This document shows positions 50,916 through 60,500 of a stretch of 64,000 nt of DNA, one piece after another; position 1 is the stretch's first letter; every line of letters begins with the position of its first letter. The stretch spans positions 1,550,001-1,614,000 of the forward strand of contig OZ251461.1 in assembly GCA_965242575.1 (NCBI GenBank), given 5' to 3'. Under the pieces are notes generated by a model that had not been told where the DNA came from, ran no database searches, and saw nothing but the letters and a program-made list of their open reading frames with translations. The position numbers and the translations under genes are program-made. This stretch comes from JANQOH01 sp965242575 (GTDB lineage Bacteria > Pseudomonadota > Alphaproteobacteria > UBA7887).

Positions 50916-51734
50916 ATGAAACCGGGAACCGTCTCCGTAATCCTCGCCACCTACAACGCGCCGGCGGCGCTGCGCGCCTCGCTCGAATCCTTCGCGCGGC
51001 AGACCGACCGGGGCTTCGAGGCGGTGGTCGCCGACGACGGATCGACGGCGGAGACCGGCGAGCTGCTGGCCGCCCTGGCGCCGCGGCTGCCGTTCCCGCT
51101 GCGTCGCGCCTGGCAGGAGGACTCCGGGTTCCGCCTCGCCCGGGCGCGCAACCTCGCCATCGCCCGCGCGCGCGGCGATTACGCGGTGTTCGTCGACGGC
51201 GATTGCCTGGTCCTGCCGGACTTCATCGCCTGGCACCGCCGGCTGGCGCGGCCGGGGCGTTTCGTCTCCGGCAAGCGCAGCTGGCTGCGCGCGGGGACGT
51301 CGGCGCGCTGGCTGGCGCGCCCGCGCGGCCGCGGGCGCTGGCGCTGGTTCGCGCGCGCCCTCGCCAACCGCTGCACGCGGCCGCTGGAGTTCGTCCCGCT
51401 CCCCGACGGGCGCTGGCGCCATCGCGCGGCCGGCGAATGGCGCGGCGCACAGGGGTGCAACCTGGGCGTCTGGCGCGGCGACCTCGACCGCGTCAACGGC
51501 TTCGACAACCGCTACGTCGGGCACGGGCTGGAGGATTCCGACCTCGCGGTCCGCCTCGTCCGCGCCGGCGTGCGCCGGACGCTCGGGAGCCATTCGAGCC
51601 CCGTCCTCCACCTGTGGCACCCGCGCCGCGCCGCCGCCGCCGATTCCCCCAACCGGCGGCTGTTCGAGGCGGTCCTCGCCGGCGCTTCCGCGCGCGCGCC
51701 GGACGGGCTGGCGGAAGCGGCGGCGGCGCGATAG
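50916..51734 (+). CDS. Glycosyltransferase family 2
   Basis: A 272-residue GT-A fold transferase. VSVILATYNAPAALRASLES starts the fold, VVADDGSTAETGELLAAL follows, then QEDSGFRLARARNLAIARARG and VFVDGDCLVLPDFIAWH with the DxD-like FVDGDC. GCNLGVWRGDLDRVNGFDNRYVGHGLEDSDLAVRL (in pieces) with the ED catalytic base resembles the galactosyltransferase-type domain of chondroitin polymerases. It acts at the cytoplasmic face on surface glycans. It stands alone between the ankyrin and mutase genes. Confidence 0.9.
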   Translation: MKPGTVSVILATYNAPAALRASLESFARQTDRGFEAVVADDGSTAETGELLAALAPRLPFPLRRAWQEDSGFRLARARNLAIARARGDYAVFVDGDCLVLPDFIAWHRRLARPGRFVSGKRSWLRAGTSARWLARPRGRGRWRWFARALANRCTRPLEFVPLPDGRWRHRAAGEWRGAQGCNLGVWRGDLDRVNGFDNRYVGHGLEDSDLAVRLVRAGVRRTLGSHSSPVLHLWHPRRAAAADSPNRRLFEAVLAGASARAPDGLAEAAAAR

Positions 51735-51757
51735 CCCGCGCGCCCGGGCGCGCCGCG

Positions 51758-53473
51758 TCAAAACACCGGGGTTTCGCGGTAGCTTCCCCACAGGCCGCGC
51801 AGCGTCTCGACGATCTCGCCCATCGAGGCGCGGGCGTCGGCGAGGGCGATGGTGACGGGCATGACGTTCTCGCCCGCGTTCGCCGCGACGCGCCGGAGCT
51901 CGTCGAGAAGGGCCGCAACCTTCGCGTCGTCGCGCTCGCGGCGGGTCCGGCGCAGGTTCTCGATCTGGCGGCGCTCGGTCTCCGGGTCGTAGGGGTGGGT
52001 CGCGACGGGCGCCTCCTCGTCCTCCTCGACGAAAGCGTTGACGCCGATCACCGGGCGCTCGCCGTTCGCCTTGCGGATCGCCTGGTCGTAGGCCGAATCG
52101 GCGATCCGGCGCTGGAACCAGCCCTTCTCGATCGCCGCGATCGTCCCCCCCATCGCGTCCACTTCGTCGAGGATGGCGAATACGCCGCGCTCCATGTCGG
52201 CGGTCAGCCGCTCGACGAACCAGGAGCCGCCGAGCGGGTCCGCCACCGAGGTCACGTTGGTCTCCTCGGCGATCACCTGCTGGGTGCGCAGCGCGAGCCG
52301 CATCGCCTCCTCGGTGGGGATGGTGAAGGCTTCGTCCATGCCGTTGGCGTGCAGGCTCTGGCAGCCGCCGAGCACCGCCGCCAGCGCCTGGAAGGCGGTG
52401 CGCATCAGGTTCACCCGGTGCTGCGGCCGGGTCAGCGTCGCCGCCGCGGTCTGCGCGTGGAAGCGAAGCCGCATCGACTCCGGCTTCCGGGCGCCGAACC
52501 GCTCCTTCATGACCTTGGCGTACACGCGGCGCAGCGCGCGGAACTTCGCCACTTCCTCGAACAGGTCCGCCTGCGCCACGAAGAAGAACGAGAGACGCGG
52601 CGCGAACTCGTCCACGTGCAGCCCGGCGGCCGTGACCTCCTCGACATAGGCGATGGCGTTCGCCATGGTGAACGCCGCCTCCTGCACCGCCGTCGCCCCG
52701 GCCTCCGATATGTGGTAGCCGGAAATGTTGACCGGGTTGTAGCGGCGCATGTTGCGCGCGCCCCAGGCGATGCAATCGCGCACCAGCCGCACCGACGGGC
52801 GGATGGGGAAGATCCACTCCTTCTGCGCGACGTATTCCTTCAGGATGTCCGCCTGGATGGTCCCCGAAAGCGCGTCCAGGTCGTAACCGCGCCGCCGCGC
52901 CAGCGCGATGTACATCGCATAGACGATCCACGCCGAGGGGTTGATCGTCAGCGACACCGAAATCTCGCGGAGATCGATGCCGGCGAACAGCGCCTCCATG
53001 TCGTCGATGGTGTCGACCGCGACTCCCTCGCGGCCCACCTCGCCATGGCTCATGGGATGGTCGGAGTCGTAACCCATGAGGGTCGGCATGTCGAAATCGG
53101 TGGACAGCCCGGTCTGGCCCTGCGCAAGCAGGTATTTGAACCGCCCGTTGGTGTCCGCCCCGGTGCCGAACCCGGCGATCTGGCGCATCGTCCAGTTGCG
53201 CCCGCGATACATGGTCGGATACGGCCCCCGCGTATAGGGGTAGCGGCCGGGCAGGCCGATATCGGCGAGCGGGATGTCCGCCACGTCGAGCGCGGTGTAG
53301 GCGCGCTTGAGGCCGATGCCGGACGCGGTCCGGTAGGCGGGCTTGCCCTCCGGCCGGCGGTCGAGGACGCCGGCGAGCTCGCCCTTCTCCCAATCGGCCA
53401 GTTCCCCGGCGAGCTCCGCCAGCGCTGCGCGGTCGAAGGCGCCGTTCGCGCCGGTTTCGGTCGTATCGGTCAT
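51758..53473 (-). CDS. hcmA: 2-Hydroxyisobutyryl-CoA mutase-like large subunit
   Basis: A 571-residue acyl-CoA mutase substrate-binding subunit without the B12 domain, which is supplied by the 136-residue gene of the same operon. WTMRQIAGFG has isoleucine (I99) at the position where methylmalonyl-CoA mutase has Tyr89 and isobutyryl-CoA mutase Phe; STDFDMPT has Asp (D126) where the others have Ala or similar. As I recall, both are the diagnostic residues of HcmA from Aquincola. The GPYPTMYRGR, GYDSDHPMSHGEVGREGVAVDT and C-terminal GLWGSYRETPVF also follow HcmA. It would interconvert 2-hydroxyisobutyryl-CoA and 3-hydroxybutyryl-CoA. It is last in the operon; the ATG overlaps the meaH stop. Confidence 0.88.
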   Translation of the reverse strand: MTDTTETGANGAFDRAALAELAGELADWEKGELAGVLDRRPEGKPAYRTASGIGLKRAYTALDVADIPLADIGLPGRYPYTRGPYPTMYRGRNWTMRQIAGFGTGADTNGRFKYLLAQGQTGLSTDFDMPTLMGYDSDHPMSHGEVGREGVAVDTIDDMEALFAGIDLREISVSLTINPSAWIVYAMYIALARRRGYDLDALSGTIQADILKEYVAQKEWIFPIRPSVRLVRDCIAWGARNMRRYNPVNISGYHISEAGATAVQEAAFTMANAIAYVEEVTAAGLHVDEFAPRLSFFFVAQADLFEEVAKFRALRRVYAKVMKERFGARKPESMRLRFHAQTAAATLTRPQHRVNLMRTAFQALAAVLGGCQSLHANGMDEAFTIPTEEAMRLALRTQQVIAEETNVTSVADPLGGSWFVERLTADMERGVFAILDEVDAMGGTIAAIEKGWFQRRIADSAYDQAIRKANGERPVIGVNAFVEEDEEAPVATHPYDPETERRQIENLRRTRRERDDAKVAALLDELRRVAANAGENVMPVTIALADARASMGEIVETLRGLWGSYRETPVF

Positions 53474-54450
53474 GAATCCGCCTCGTCGAAGGTCGCGAGC
53501 AGCCGCAGGGCCGCGGCGTGCGGGTCGATCTCGCGCGCGCACACCCGGTCGATGAGCGCCGCCAAGCCGGGGCCGCCATCGGCGGCGCGGCGGGAGCGGA
53601 GGATCTCTTCGGCGATCTTCACCGTGCGCGCCTCGGCGTTGCGGCGGCGGCGGCGGGCGAGGCGGCCGTCCTCGGCGAGGAAGACGCGGTGCGAGTCGAT
53701 CGCGGCGAGCAGTTCGGCGACGCCCTCCCCGGTCGCCGCGCTCGTCGCCGCGACCGGAACGGGCCGGTCCGGCGCGGGGCCGGCGAGGGTCAGCATCCGC
53801 TTGAGCTCGGCGACGGTCCGCGCCGCTTCGGGCCGGTCGCATTTGCTCACCGCGTGGATGTCGGCGATCTCCAATATCCCCGCCTTGAGCGCCTGGACGT
53901 CGTCGCCGAGGCCGGGCGCCGAGACGACGACCGCGGTGTCGGCGGCGCGCACCACGTCCACCTCGTCCTGGCCCACCCCGACCGTCTCGATCAGCACCAT
54001 GTCGAACCCGGCCGCGTCCATCAGGTCGACCGCATCGAGCGCCGCGCGCGCCAGCCCGCCCAGCGCGCCGCGCGACGCCATCGAGCGGACGAACACGCCG
54101 GAATCGCCGGAGAGCGCGCCCATGCGGATGCGGTCCCCCAATATGGCGCCGCCGGAGAACGGACTCGACGGGTCGACGGCGACGATCCCGAGCGTCCGCC
54201 CGGAGCCGCGCAGCGCCCGGGCGAGGGCCTGCGCCAGGGTGGACTTGCCGGAGCCGGGAACCCCCGTCAGGCCGACGAGGTGGGCGCGCCCGGTGTGGCG
54301 GTGGATGTCGGCGAGCGCCGGGCGGCATTCGGCGCCGCCCTCCTCGGCGCGGCTGATGAGCCGGGCGAGGGCGCGGCGGTCGCCCGCCAGCACGCCGCCG
54401 ACCAGCTCCCGCGACGGGACGGGCCCGCACGCCGTCATGCCCGTCGTCAT
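53470..54450 (-). CDS. meaH: MeaB-type GTPase chaperone of the mutase
   Basis: A 326-residue G3E GTPase of the MeaB/ArgK family that protects and reloads B12-dependent mutases. P-loop GVPGSGKST (63-71), VDPSSPFSGGAILGDRIRMG, ETVGVGQDEVDV (Walker B/switch region) and the base-recognising SKCDRPEA in place of NKxD are visible. Its stop overlaps hcmA and its start overlaps the ligase stop, each by ATGA, tying it to this mutase. The name meaH follows the hcm operon usage. Confidence 0.9.
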   Translation of the reverse strand: MTTGMTACGPVPSRELVGGVLAGDRRALARLISRAEEGGAECRPALADIHRHTGRAHLVGLTGVPGSGKSTLAQALARALRGSGRTLGIVAVDPSSPFSGGAILGDRIRMGALSGDSGVFVRSMASRGALGGLARAALDAVDLMDAAGFDMVLIETVGVGQDEVDVVRAADTAVVVSAPGLGDDVQALKAGILEIADIHAVSKCDRPEAARTVAELKRMLTLAGPAPDRPVPVAATSAATGEGVAELLAAIDSHRVFLAEDGRLARRRRRNAEARTVKIAEEILRSRRAADGGPGLAALIDRVCAREIDPHAAALRLLATFDEADS

Positions 54451-55847
54451 TGGCGCGCCGCGAATTCGCGGAACAGCGCCCGGTCGTCGACCACCCGCCG
54501 CGCCTTGAAGTCGGTGCGCGGGAAGGTTCCGGGCGCGACGACCTCCACCCTGGCGCGAACGCCGAGCAGCCGGTGCAGCGCCGCCGCGCAGGCCGGGCCG
54601 AACGGGCGTCCGCCCGCCCGCTCCTCCGCCTCGACCCGCACCAGCAGCGCGTCCATCGCGCTCTCGCGGGAGACGACGATGCGGTGTTCGCCGGCGTATC
54701 CGTCCAGCGCGTTGAGCGCCTTGTCGATCTCGCTCGGATAGATGTTCTCGCCGCGCACCTGGAACATGTCGTCGATGCGCCCGTGGACGCCGTCGGGCAG
54801 GTTCGGATAGGTGCGCCCGCAGGGGCTCGGGCCGTCCTCCCAACGGGCGAGATCGCCCGAGAGCAGGCGGATCATCGGCTGCGACGCGCGCTCCAGGTGG
54901 GTATAGACCGGCGTCCCGCGCCGCCCGTAGGGGACGCGCGCGAAACTCTCCGGGTCGCAGACCTCGTGATAGACGATGTCCTGCCAGAGCAGCATGCCCG
55001 GCCCGCTGCCGACGGTTCCGGCGGCGCTCATGAACGGGCTCATCTCCGCCATCGTCCCGCAGTCGAACACCCGCGCGCCGTAGGCCTCGGCGATGCGGTC
55101 GCGGATTCCGGGGATCGACGCGCCGGGCTCGCCGGAGAAGAACATCGCCCTGAGGCCGAAGCCGCGCGGGTCGAACCCCTCTTCCCGCGCCGTCTCCGCC
55201 AGGTGCAGCGCGTAGGACGGCGTGCCGTAGAACCCCTCCGCGCCCATCGCGTGGAGCCACGAGGCGGCGCGCGCGGTCATCCCCGGCGCCCCGGCGCCGA
55301 AGGGGAACGCCTGGCAGCCGAGCCGCTCCGCCCCCGCCAGCGCCCCCCAGGAGCCGAGATAGAGGCTGAAGATCGCGGCGACGAACACCCGGTCGCCGGG
55401 GCGCAGCCCCATCGCCCACATGACGCGCGCGTGGCTTTCGGCGATGGCCCGCCAGTCGCCGCGGCCGATGCCGAACGCGGTCGGGCGCCCGGTCGTCCCC
55501 GACGTGCCGTGGATGCGATGGACCTCGCGCGCCGGGATGCACAGGTAATCGCCGAACGGCGGATGCGCCGCCTGCGATTCGCGCAGCTCCGCCTTCGTCA
55601 CCGGCGGCACCCGCTCGAACGCCTCCAGCGACGTCACATGGTCCGGATGCACCCCCGCCTCGTCCCACTTGCGGCGGTAGAATGGCGCATGCTCCCAGGC
55701 GTGCGCCATGACCTCGCGCAGGCGGGCGACGACGGCCGCCTCGCGCGCGCCGGGGTCCATCGTCTCGCGTTCGGGGAACCAGTAGCGCGCGCCGGGCGCG
55801 GGCAACCGGGAGTCGTCGTAGCGGGGCGGGAACGTCCATTGCTCCAT
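54447..55847 (-). CDS. hcl: Acyl-CoA ligase, phenylacetate-CoA ligase family (Hcl-like)
   Basis: A 466-residue AMP-forming CoA ligase. HGTSGTTGRPTAFG is the P-loop; YGTPSYALHLAE, FSGEPGASIPGIRD and FDCGTMAEMSPFM follow; the C-terminal GRIDDMFQVRGENIYPSEID with RTDFKARRVVDD contains the hinge and the catalytic Lys. It resembles phenylacetate-CoA ligases. In the hcm operon the equivalent enzyme activates 2-hydroxyisobutyrate, a role that fits here. Confidence 0.88.
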   Translation of the reverse strand: MEQWTFPPRYDDSRLPAPGARYWFPERETMDPGAREAAVVARLREVMAHAWEHAPFYRRKWDEAGVHPDHVTSLEAFERVPPVTKAELRESQAAHPPFGDYLCIPAREVHRIHGTSGTTGRPTAFGIGRGDWRAIAESHARVMWAMGLRPGDRVFVAAIFSLYLGSWGALAGAERLGCQAFPFGAGAPGMTARAASWLHAMGAEGFYGTPSYALHLAETAREEGFDPRGFGLRAMFFSGEPGASIPGIRDRIAEAYGARVFDCGTMAEMSPFMSAAGTVGSGPGMLLWQDIVYHEVCDPESFARVPYGRRGTPVYTHLERASQPMIRLLSGDLARWEDGPSPCGRTYPNLPDGVHGRIDDMFQVRGENIYPSEIDKALNALDGYAGEHRIVVSRESAMDALLVRVEAEERAGGRPFGPACAAALHRLLGVRARVEVVAPGTFPRTDFKARRVVDDRALFREFAARQ

Positions 55848-55848
55848 G

Positions 55849-56259
55849 TCAGCGCGGCCCCCTTTCGGCCACCAGGCGGCGGATCGCGGCGACGATGGCG
55901 GCGGGCGGCGTGTCCTGGAGCAGCAGTTCGGCCACCCCTTGCGCCTTGAGCGCCGCCGCGTCCTCGTCGGGCATCACCCCGCCGCCGACCAGCAGGATGT
56001 CGTCGGCGCCCGCCTCGCGCAGCAGCGCGATCACGCGCGGGAAGATGGTCATGTGCGCGCCCGAAAGCAGGCTTATGCCCAGCACGTCGACGTCCTCGTC
56101 GACGGCGGCGCGCACCGCCTCCTCCGGGGTCTTGTGCAGGCCGGTGTAGATCACCTCCATGCCGGCGTCGCGCAGGCCGCGGGCGACGATCTTCACGCCG
56201 CGGTCGTGTCCGTCCAGGCCCACCTTGGCGATGAGCACGCGGATGGCCTTCTGCTCCAT
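55849..56259 (-). CDS. hcmB: B12-binding subunit of the acyl-CoA mutase
   Basis: A 136-residue cobalamin-binding domain protein. The signature DGHDRG (D16-x-H18-x-x-G21) provides the lower-ligand His for base-off binding. LSGAHMTIFPRVIALLRE with the Ser-x-Leu-type loop and VGGGVMPDEDAAALK near 91-105 complete the fold. It pairs with the HcmA-like subunit. The ligase start is 1 base beyond its stop, and it begins 6 bases after cinA, so cinA is the operon's first gene. Confidence 0.93.
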   Translation of the reverse strand: MEQKAIRVLIAKVGLDGHDRGVKIVARGLRDAGMEVIYTGLHKTPEEAVRAAVDEDVDVLGISLLSGAHMTIFPRVIALLREAGADDILLVGGGVMPDEDAAALKAQGVAELLLQDTPPAAIVAAIRRLVAERGPR

Positions 56260-56265
56260 GACGCG

Positions 56266-57516
56266 CTAGAGCGCAGCCGGCGGCGGCGCCAGCAGCGCGC
56301 GGCGAAGGTAGTTGAGAAGGCCGATCGCGGCGTATTGCCGGATGCGCGTCCCGCGGCCCGGCAGCCGGACCTCGGCCGCCTCGACGCGGTCGTCGAGCGC
56401 CAGGCCGAGGAACGCCGCGCCCGGCGGATGGCCGTTCGCCGGGTCGGGGCCCAGGACGCCGGTGGCCGCCAGCCCGACATCGGCGCCGAGCGCGCCGCGC
56501 ACGCGGTCGGCGAGCGCGCGCGCCGCCTCGGGCGAGGCGATATGCGCTCCGTCGAGCGGCCCGAGCCCTTCCGGCGCGCGGCCGGGGGCGGCGACCAGCG
56601 CGCCGCGGAACGCCGCGCCGGCGCCCGGCGCCGCCGTCAGGCGCGATCCCACCAGCCCGCCGGTCAGCGACTCCGCCACCGCCAGGGTCTTGCCGCGCGC
56701 GCGCAGCATGTCGAGCACCGCCGACTCCATCGTCTCGTCGTCGACGCCGAACACCACGTCGCCGAGAACGCTGCGCACGCGCGCCTCCTCCGCCGCGACG
56801 ACGGCCTCGGCGGCGGCCTCGTCCGCCGCCTTGGCGGTGATGCGCACCTTGAGGCCCTCTATGCCGCTCGCCTGGAACGCCAGCGTCGCCGCGCCGGAGC
56901 GGTCGAGCTCGGCGATGCGCTCCGCCAGCCGTTCGGCGAGTCCTGACTCGGTCTCCCCCCAGGTCTTGACCACCCGGCTCTTGATGACCGCCGCCGCCCC
57001 GGCCCGCCGCCGCAGGTCGGGCAGGACCGTCGACTCCAGCATCAGGCGCATCTCCCACGGCACGCCGGGGACCGCGTAGGCGACTTTTTCGCCGACGGGG
57101 CAGACGAGGCCCGGCGCCGTTCCCGGCATTTCGGGAATGAACGCCGCGCCTTCGGGCAGGTCGGCCTGGCGCAGGTTGTTCTCGGTCATCCGCCGCCCGC
57201 GCGATTCGAACATCCGGCGGATGCGCGCCCCCATCGCGTCGTCGCGGACGAGCCGCACGCCCATGACGCGGGCGAGGGCCTCGCGCGTGATGTCGTCCTG
57301 CGTCGGGCCGAGGCCGCCGCAGCAGATCACCGCGTCGCCGCGCTCGAGGGCGAGGCGGATGCACGCGACCATGCGCTCGAGGTTGTCGCCGACCTTGGTC
57401 TGGAAGTGGGAGTCGACGCCGGAGAGCGCGAGCCGCTCGCCGATCCAGCTCGAATTGGTGTCGACGATCTGGCCGAGCAACAACTCGGTCCCGACCGCCA
57501 CGACCTCGCACCGCAT
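56266..57516 (-). CDS. cinA: CinA family nicotinamide-nucleotide amidase
   Basis: A 416-residue full-length CinA: N-terminal COG1058 molybdopterin-binding-like pyrophosphatase domain (EVVAVGTELLLGQIVDTNSS, GGLGPTQDDITREALARVMG, PGVPWEMRLML) and C-terminal NMN deamidase domain (LAVAESLTGGLVGSRLTAAPG with the catalytic Ser/Lys region, ATGVLGPDP). It functions in NAD salvage. The ATG at 57516 follows GGAGGCGTC. Its first codons and leader are duplicated upstream of the restriction gene. Confidence 0.93.
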   Translation of the reverse strand: MRCEVVAVGTELLLGQIVDTNSSWIGERLALSGVDSHFQTKVGDNLERMVACIRLALERGDAVICCGGLGPTQDDITREALARVMGVRLVRDDAMGARIRRMFESRGRRMTENNLRQADLPEGAAFIPEMPGTAPGLVCPVGEKVAYAVPGVPWEMRLMLESTVLPDLRRRAGAAAVIKSRVVKTWGETESGLAERLAERIAELDRSGAATLAFQASGIEGLKVRITAKAADEAAAEAVVAAEEARVRSVLGDVVFGVDDETMESAVLDMLRARGKTLAVAESLTGGLVGSRLTAAPGAGAAFRGALVAAPGRAPEGLGPLDGAHIASPEAARALADRVRGALGADVGLAATGVLGPDPANGHPPGAAFLGLALDDRVEAAEVRLPGRGTRIRQYAAIGLLNYLRRALLAPPPAAL

Positions 57517-57592
57517 GACGCCTCCGCGCTCCCCCCGCCGCGGCGGGCTTATACCAGCGCGCGCGCCGGCGGGAAACCGCGCCGGCGGCCTC
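57492..57592. repeat. Direct repeat, left copy
   Basis: A 101-base segment spanning the cinA ribosome binding site, start and first eight codons and ending 8 bases beyond the restriction gene stop. It is about 94 percent identical, by eye, to 60868-60967. The pair brackets the restriction-modification gene. Confidence 0.9.
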
Positions 57593-57599
57593 TTCCGCC

Positions 57600-60500
57600 T
57601 TACGCCAGGGGCCAGCCGCCGGCGGCGGCGATGGCGGCGTCGATCCGCGCCATGACGCGGGGCGTCTCCGCCAGCGCGGCGCAAATGCGGCGGTACCGCG
57701 CGATGTCGTCCCAGGACAGGCGCCGCCGCCGGTCGCGCAGCCATTTCTCCGCCGGGCGGTAGCCGCCGATGGTGAACGCCCAGGTTTCCGGCGCGACGCC
57801 GGCGAAGAACTGGTCGGCGTTGATCCATACCCGCCCCGGCGCGCCGCCCTCGGGCGGCGCATAGCGGACCTTGTCGACGCGGTTGCTCCCCGCGGCGGGA
57901 AAGGCGGGCGGCTCCGGCGCCTCGGCCTCCATCAGGTGCAGGGCGGCGAGTGCGCGCCCCAGGCCGGCCAGTTCGGCGAACAGCGCGCGGTCGCCCGCCA
58001 GCGGAATGCGCGGGAAGTCGGATTTGAGGAATCCCGCGTAACGGCGGCGGTATTCCGGACTGTGGAGCACGGCGTAAATGTAGTGGAAAACGTCTTCCGG
58101 CCCGAATCCGGATTCGAGGCCGCCGCCTTCGGGGAGGAACGGGGCGCCGAGCGCGTCCCGCGCCGCCGCGGCGAATTCCGGCGCCAGGTTCGGCGCGCGG
58201 CCGTCGCCGAGACGGCCGTCTGCGCCGGACGACCGGACGTAGAGCGGGAAAAGGCAATTCCCGCCGCGCCGGAAAAGATTGAGATCCGTGATATTTCTGG
58301 AAGCGAAAACGACGTCCCACTCGTCGGACCCGATGACCTGCCCCGCCCGCCCGACGCATAGCCCCGTGTTCGGCCCGGCAAGCATGTGGCGCATGACCCG
58401 TACGCGGCGGTTGACGGCGACCGCGCCGTCGAACACGGTCACGCGCCTGTCGAACGGGCGATAGAGGATGGGCGCGATTCGCCGCCGCCAGGAGCCGTCC
58501 GCGAGGTCGCTCCTGGCGCGGTCGTATCGCCACTGGTCTTGCGCGCACAGGCGCCATATCGCGCGCGCTTCCGCTTCCGACCCGGTTGACAGAAGGCGCT
58601 CCACCTTGGCCGCCGCGTCCTCGTCCGTCCAGGAGATGGCGAACTGGTCGTGCGTCGTCACGATTCCGACGGAATTGACCGGAAAGATGTCGGGCAGCGC
58701 GAAACCCGCCTCGTATTCGCGGCGCAACGCCTCGTCACGCGGGGCGAAGAGGTAGAGCGGCGCGCGCGGCGCCAACTCCGCCCACTCCGTCGTCCCCACG
58801 TCGTTCGCGGCGAGCCAGCCGTATTTCCCGCCCCCCGGCCCCGCCTCCCGCGCGCCCCATAATTCCGCGTGGAATACCCGCGCCGGCCCGCCGCCGGCGC
58901 CCCCGCGCTTCACGAACAGGCCGATGGCCACGCCTTGCTGAATGTCGAAAACGTTTTCGTCCGCCCCGCCGCCCGGCGCGCGCTCCTTCTTCCGGGCGTT
59001 GCCGTGAAGGTCGAGCGCGTAAATCTCGTCGAACGACGCCATCAGGCTGCGGCGCATGCCGCGGAAGGTCGGGTTGTCCAGATAACTGTGGTTGGTGACG
59101 AAGCCGAGCACCCCCTCGCCGGTGCGCTCGATGCGCCACTGCGCGAAGCGGATGAATTTGACGTAATCGTCGTTCAGCCACTTCGGGTTGCGCTCGCCGA
59201 GCGGCTTGCCGTCCAGTTCGAAATAGCTGCCGGTGTTCGCCGCGCCGTCGCGGCCCCGCAACAGGCCGCGGATCCACGCGCCCTTGTTGGCGGAATGGCC
59301 GGAATAGGGCGGGTTGCCGATCACCGCCATCACCGGGCGTTCGCGCTTCACCGCGTCCGCCCCCGCCGCCTCGTCGGCGATACGCTGCGCGAACAGAGGG
59401 CCCGGCGTCTCCTCGTGCGCCTCCTCCAGCGCGTTGGTCAGATACACGCCCAGGCGCCGGTCGTCCGGCAACGCGAAGCGTTCGCCGCCGCCGATCTCGA
59501 GCGCGAGTTTCAGTTGGCAGACGGCGTAGGGCGCCATCAGCAGTTCGAAGCCCGACAGGCGCGGCAGCAGGTGGTCGCGCACGTAGTCCGGCCACGCGCC
59601 GCCCAGCCCCTTCGCCGCGACGGTCCGGCGGATCGACGCCACCGCCTCGCGGAGGAACGTCCCCGTCCCCGCCGCCGGATCGAGGATCAGCACCCGCGGC
59701 CCCGCGCCCGGCCCGCCCTCCGATATGTCCGCCAGCCCATCGGCGAGGCCGAACCGCTCGCGCAGCAGCCGGTCGACGCTGGCGACGACGTAGGACACCA
59801 CCGGCTCGGGCGTGTAATAGACGCCGCGCGCCTCGCGCAGGGCTGGGTCGTAGGCGGCGAGGAAGTCCTCGTAGAAATGGACGACGGGGTCCTCGCGGCG
59901 GGTCCGGCGTCCGAAGTCCTCCAGCGCCGCCGCCATGTCGGCGCGCTCCAGCAGCAAGGCGAGGTCGTCGACGATCCAGGCGATTCGCGGGTCGACGCCG
60001 GGGCCGGCGACGCGCCCGAACAGGTCGCGGAGGAACGGCGTCGTCTCGGCGAAGACGGCGGATCGGCGCGAGAACGGCCCGGCCTGAGGGTCGTGCAGGC
60101 AGCGCGCGGCGAACAGGCCGTAGGCCGCCGTCTGCGCCTGCAAGTCGGCGAACTCCGCCGGCGACAGGCTGGCGATCAGCACCTCGCGGTAGGCCGCCAG
60201 CATGTCGTGCAGCGGCCCCTCCCCGCCTTCGCGGGCGAAGACGCGCTCGACGCCGTCGCGCAGTAGCCGCGCCCGGGCGGCCATGCTCCGGGCGAGTGCG
60301 CGCGGGTCCGCGACCGGCGCCGGCTCGGCGGCGAGGAAGGCGGCGAACAGCGCGGCCGCCCCCTCCGCCGCGCCGCCGTCCTCCGCCGCGACTTCGCCGC
60401 GCGCGTCGAGGCGCGCCAGCCGCGCCGCTGCAACCCGCTCGCCCTCCCGGTAGAGGCGGAATTCGAGATGGTCGGTGAGGATCAGGTTGGGCAGGCCGGC

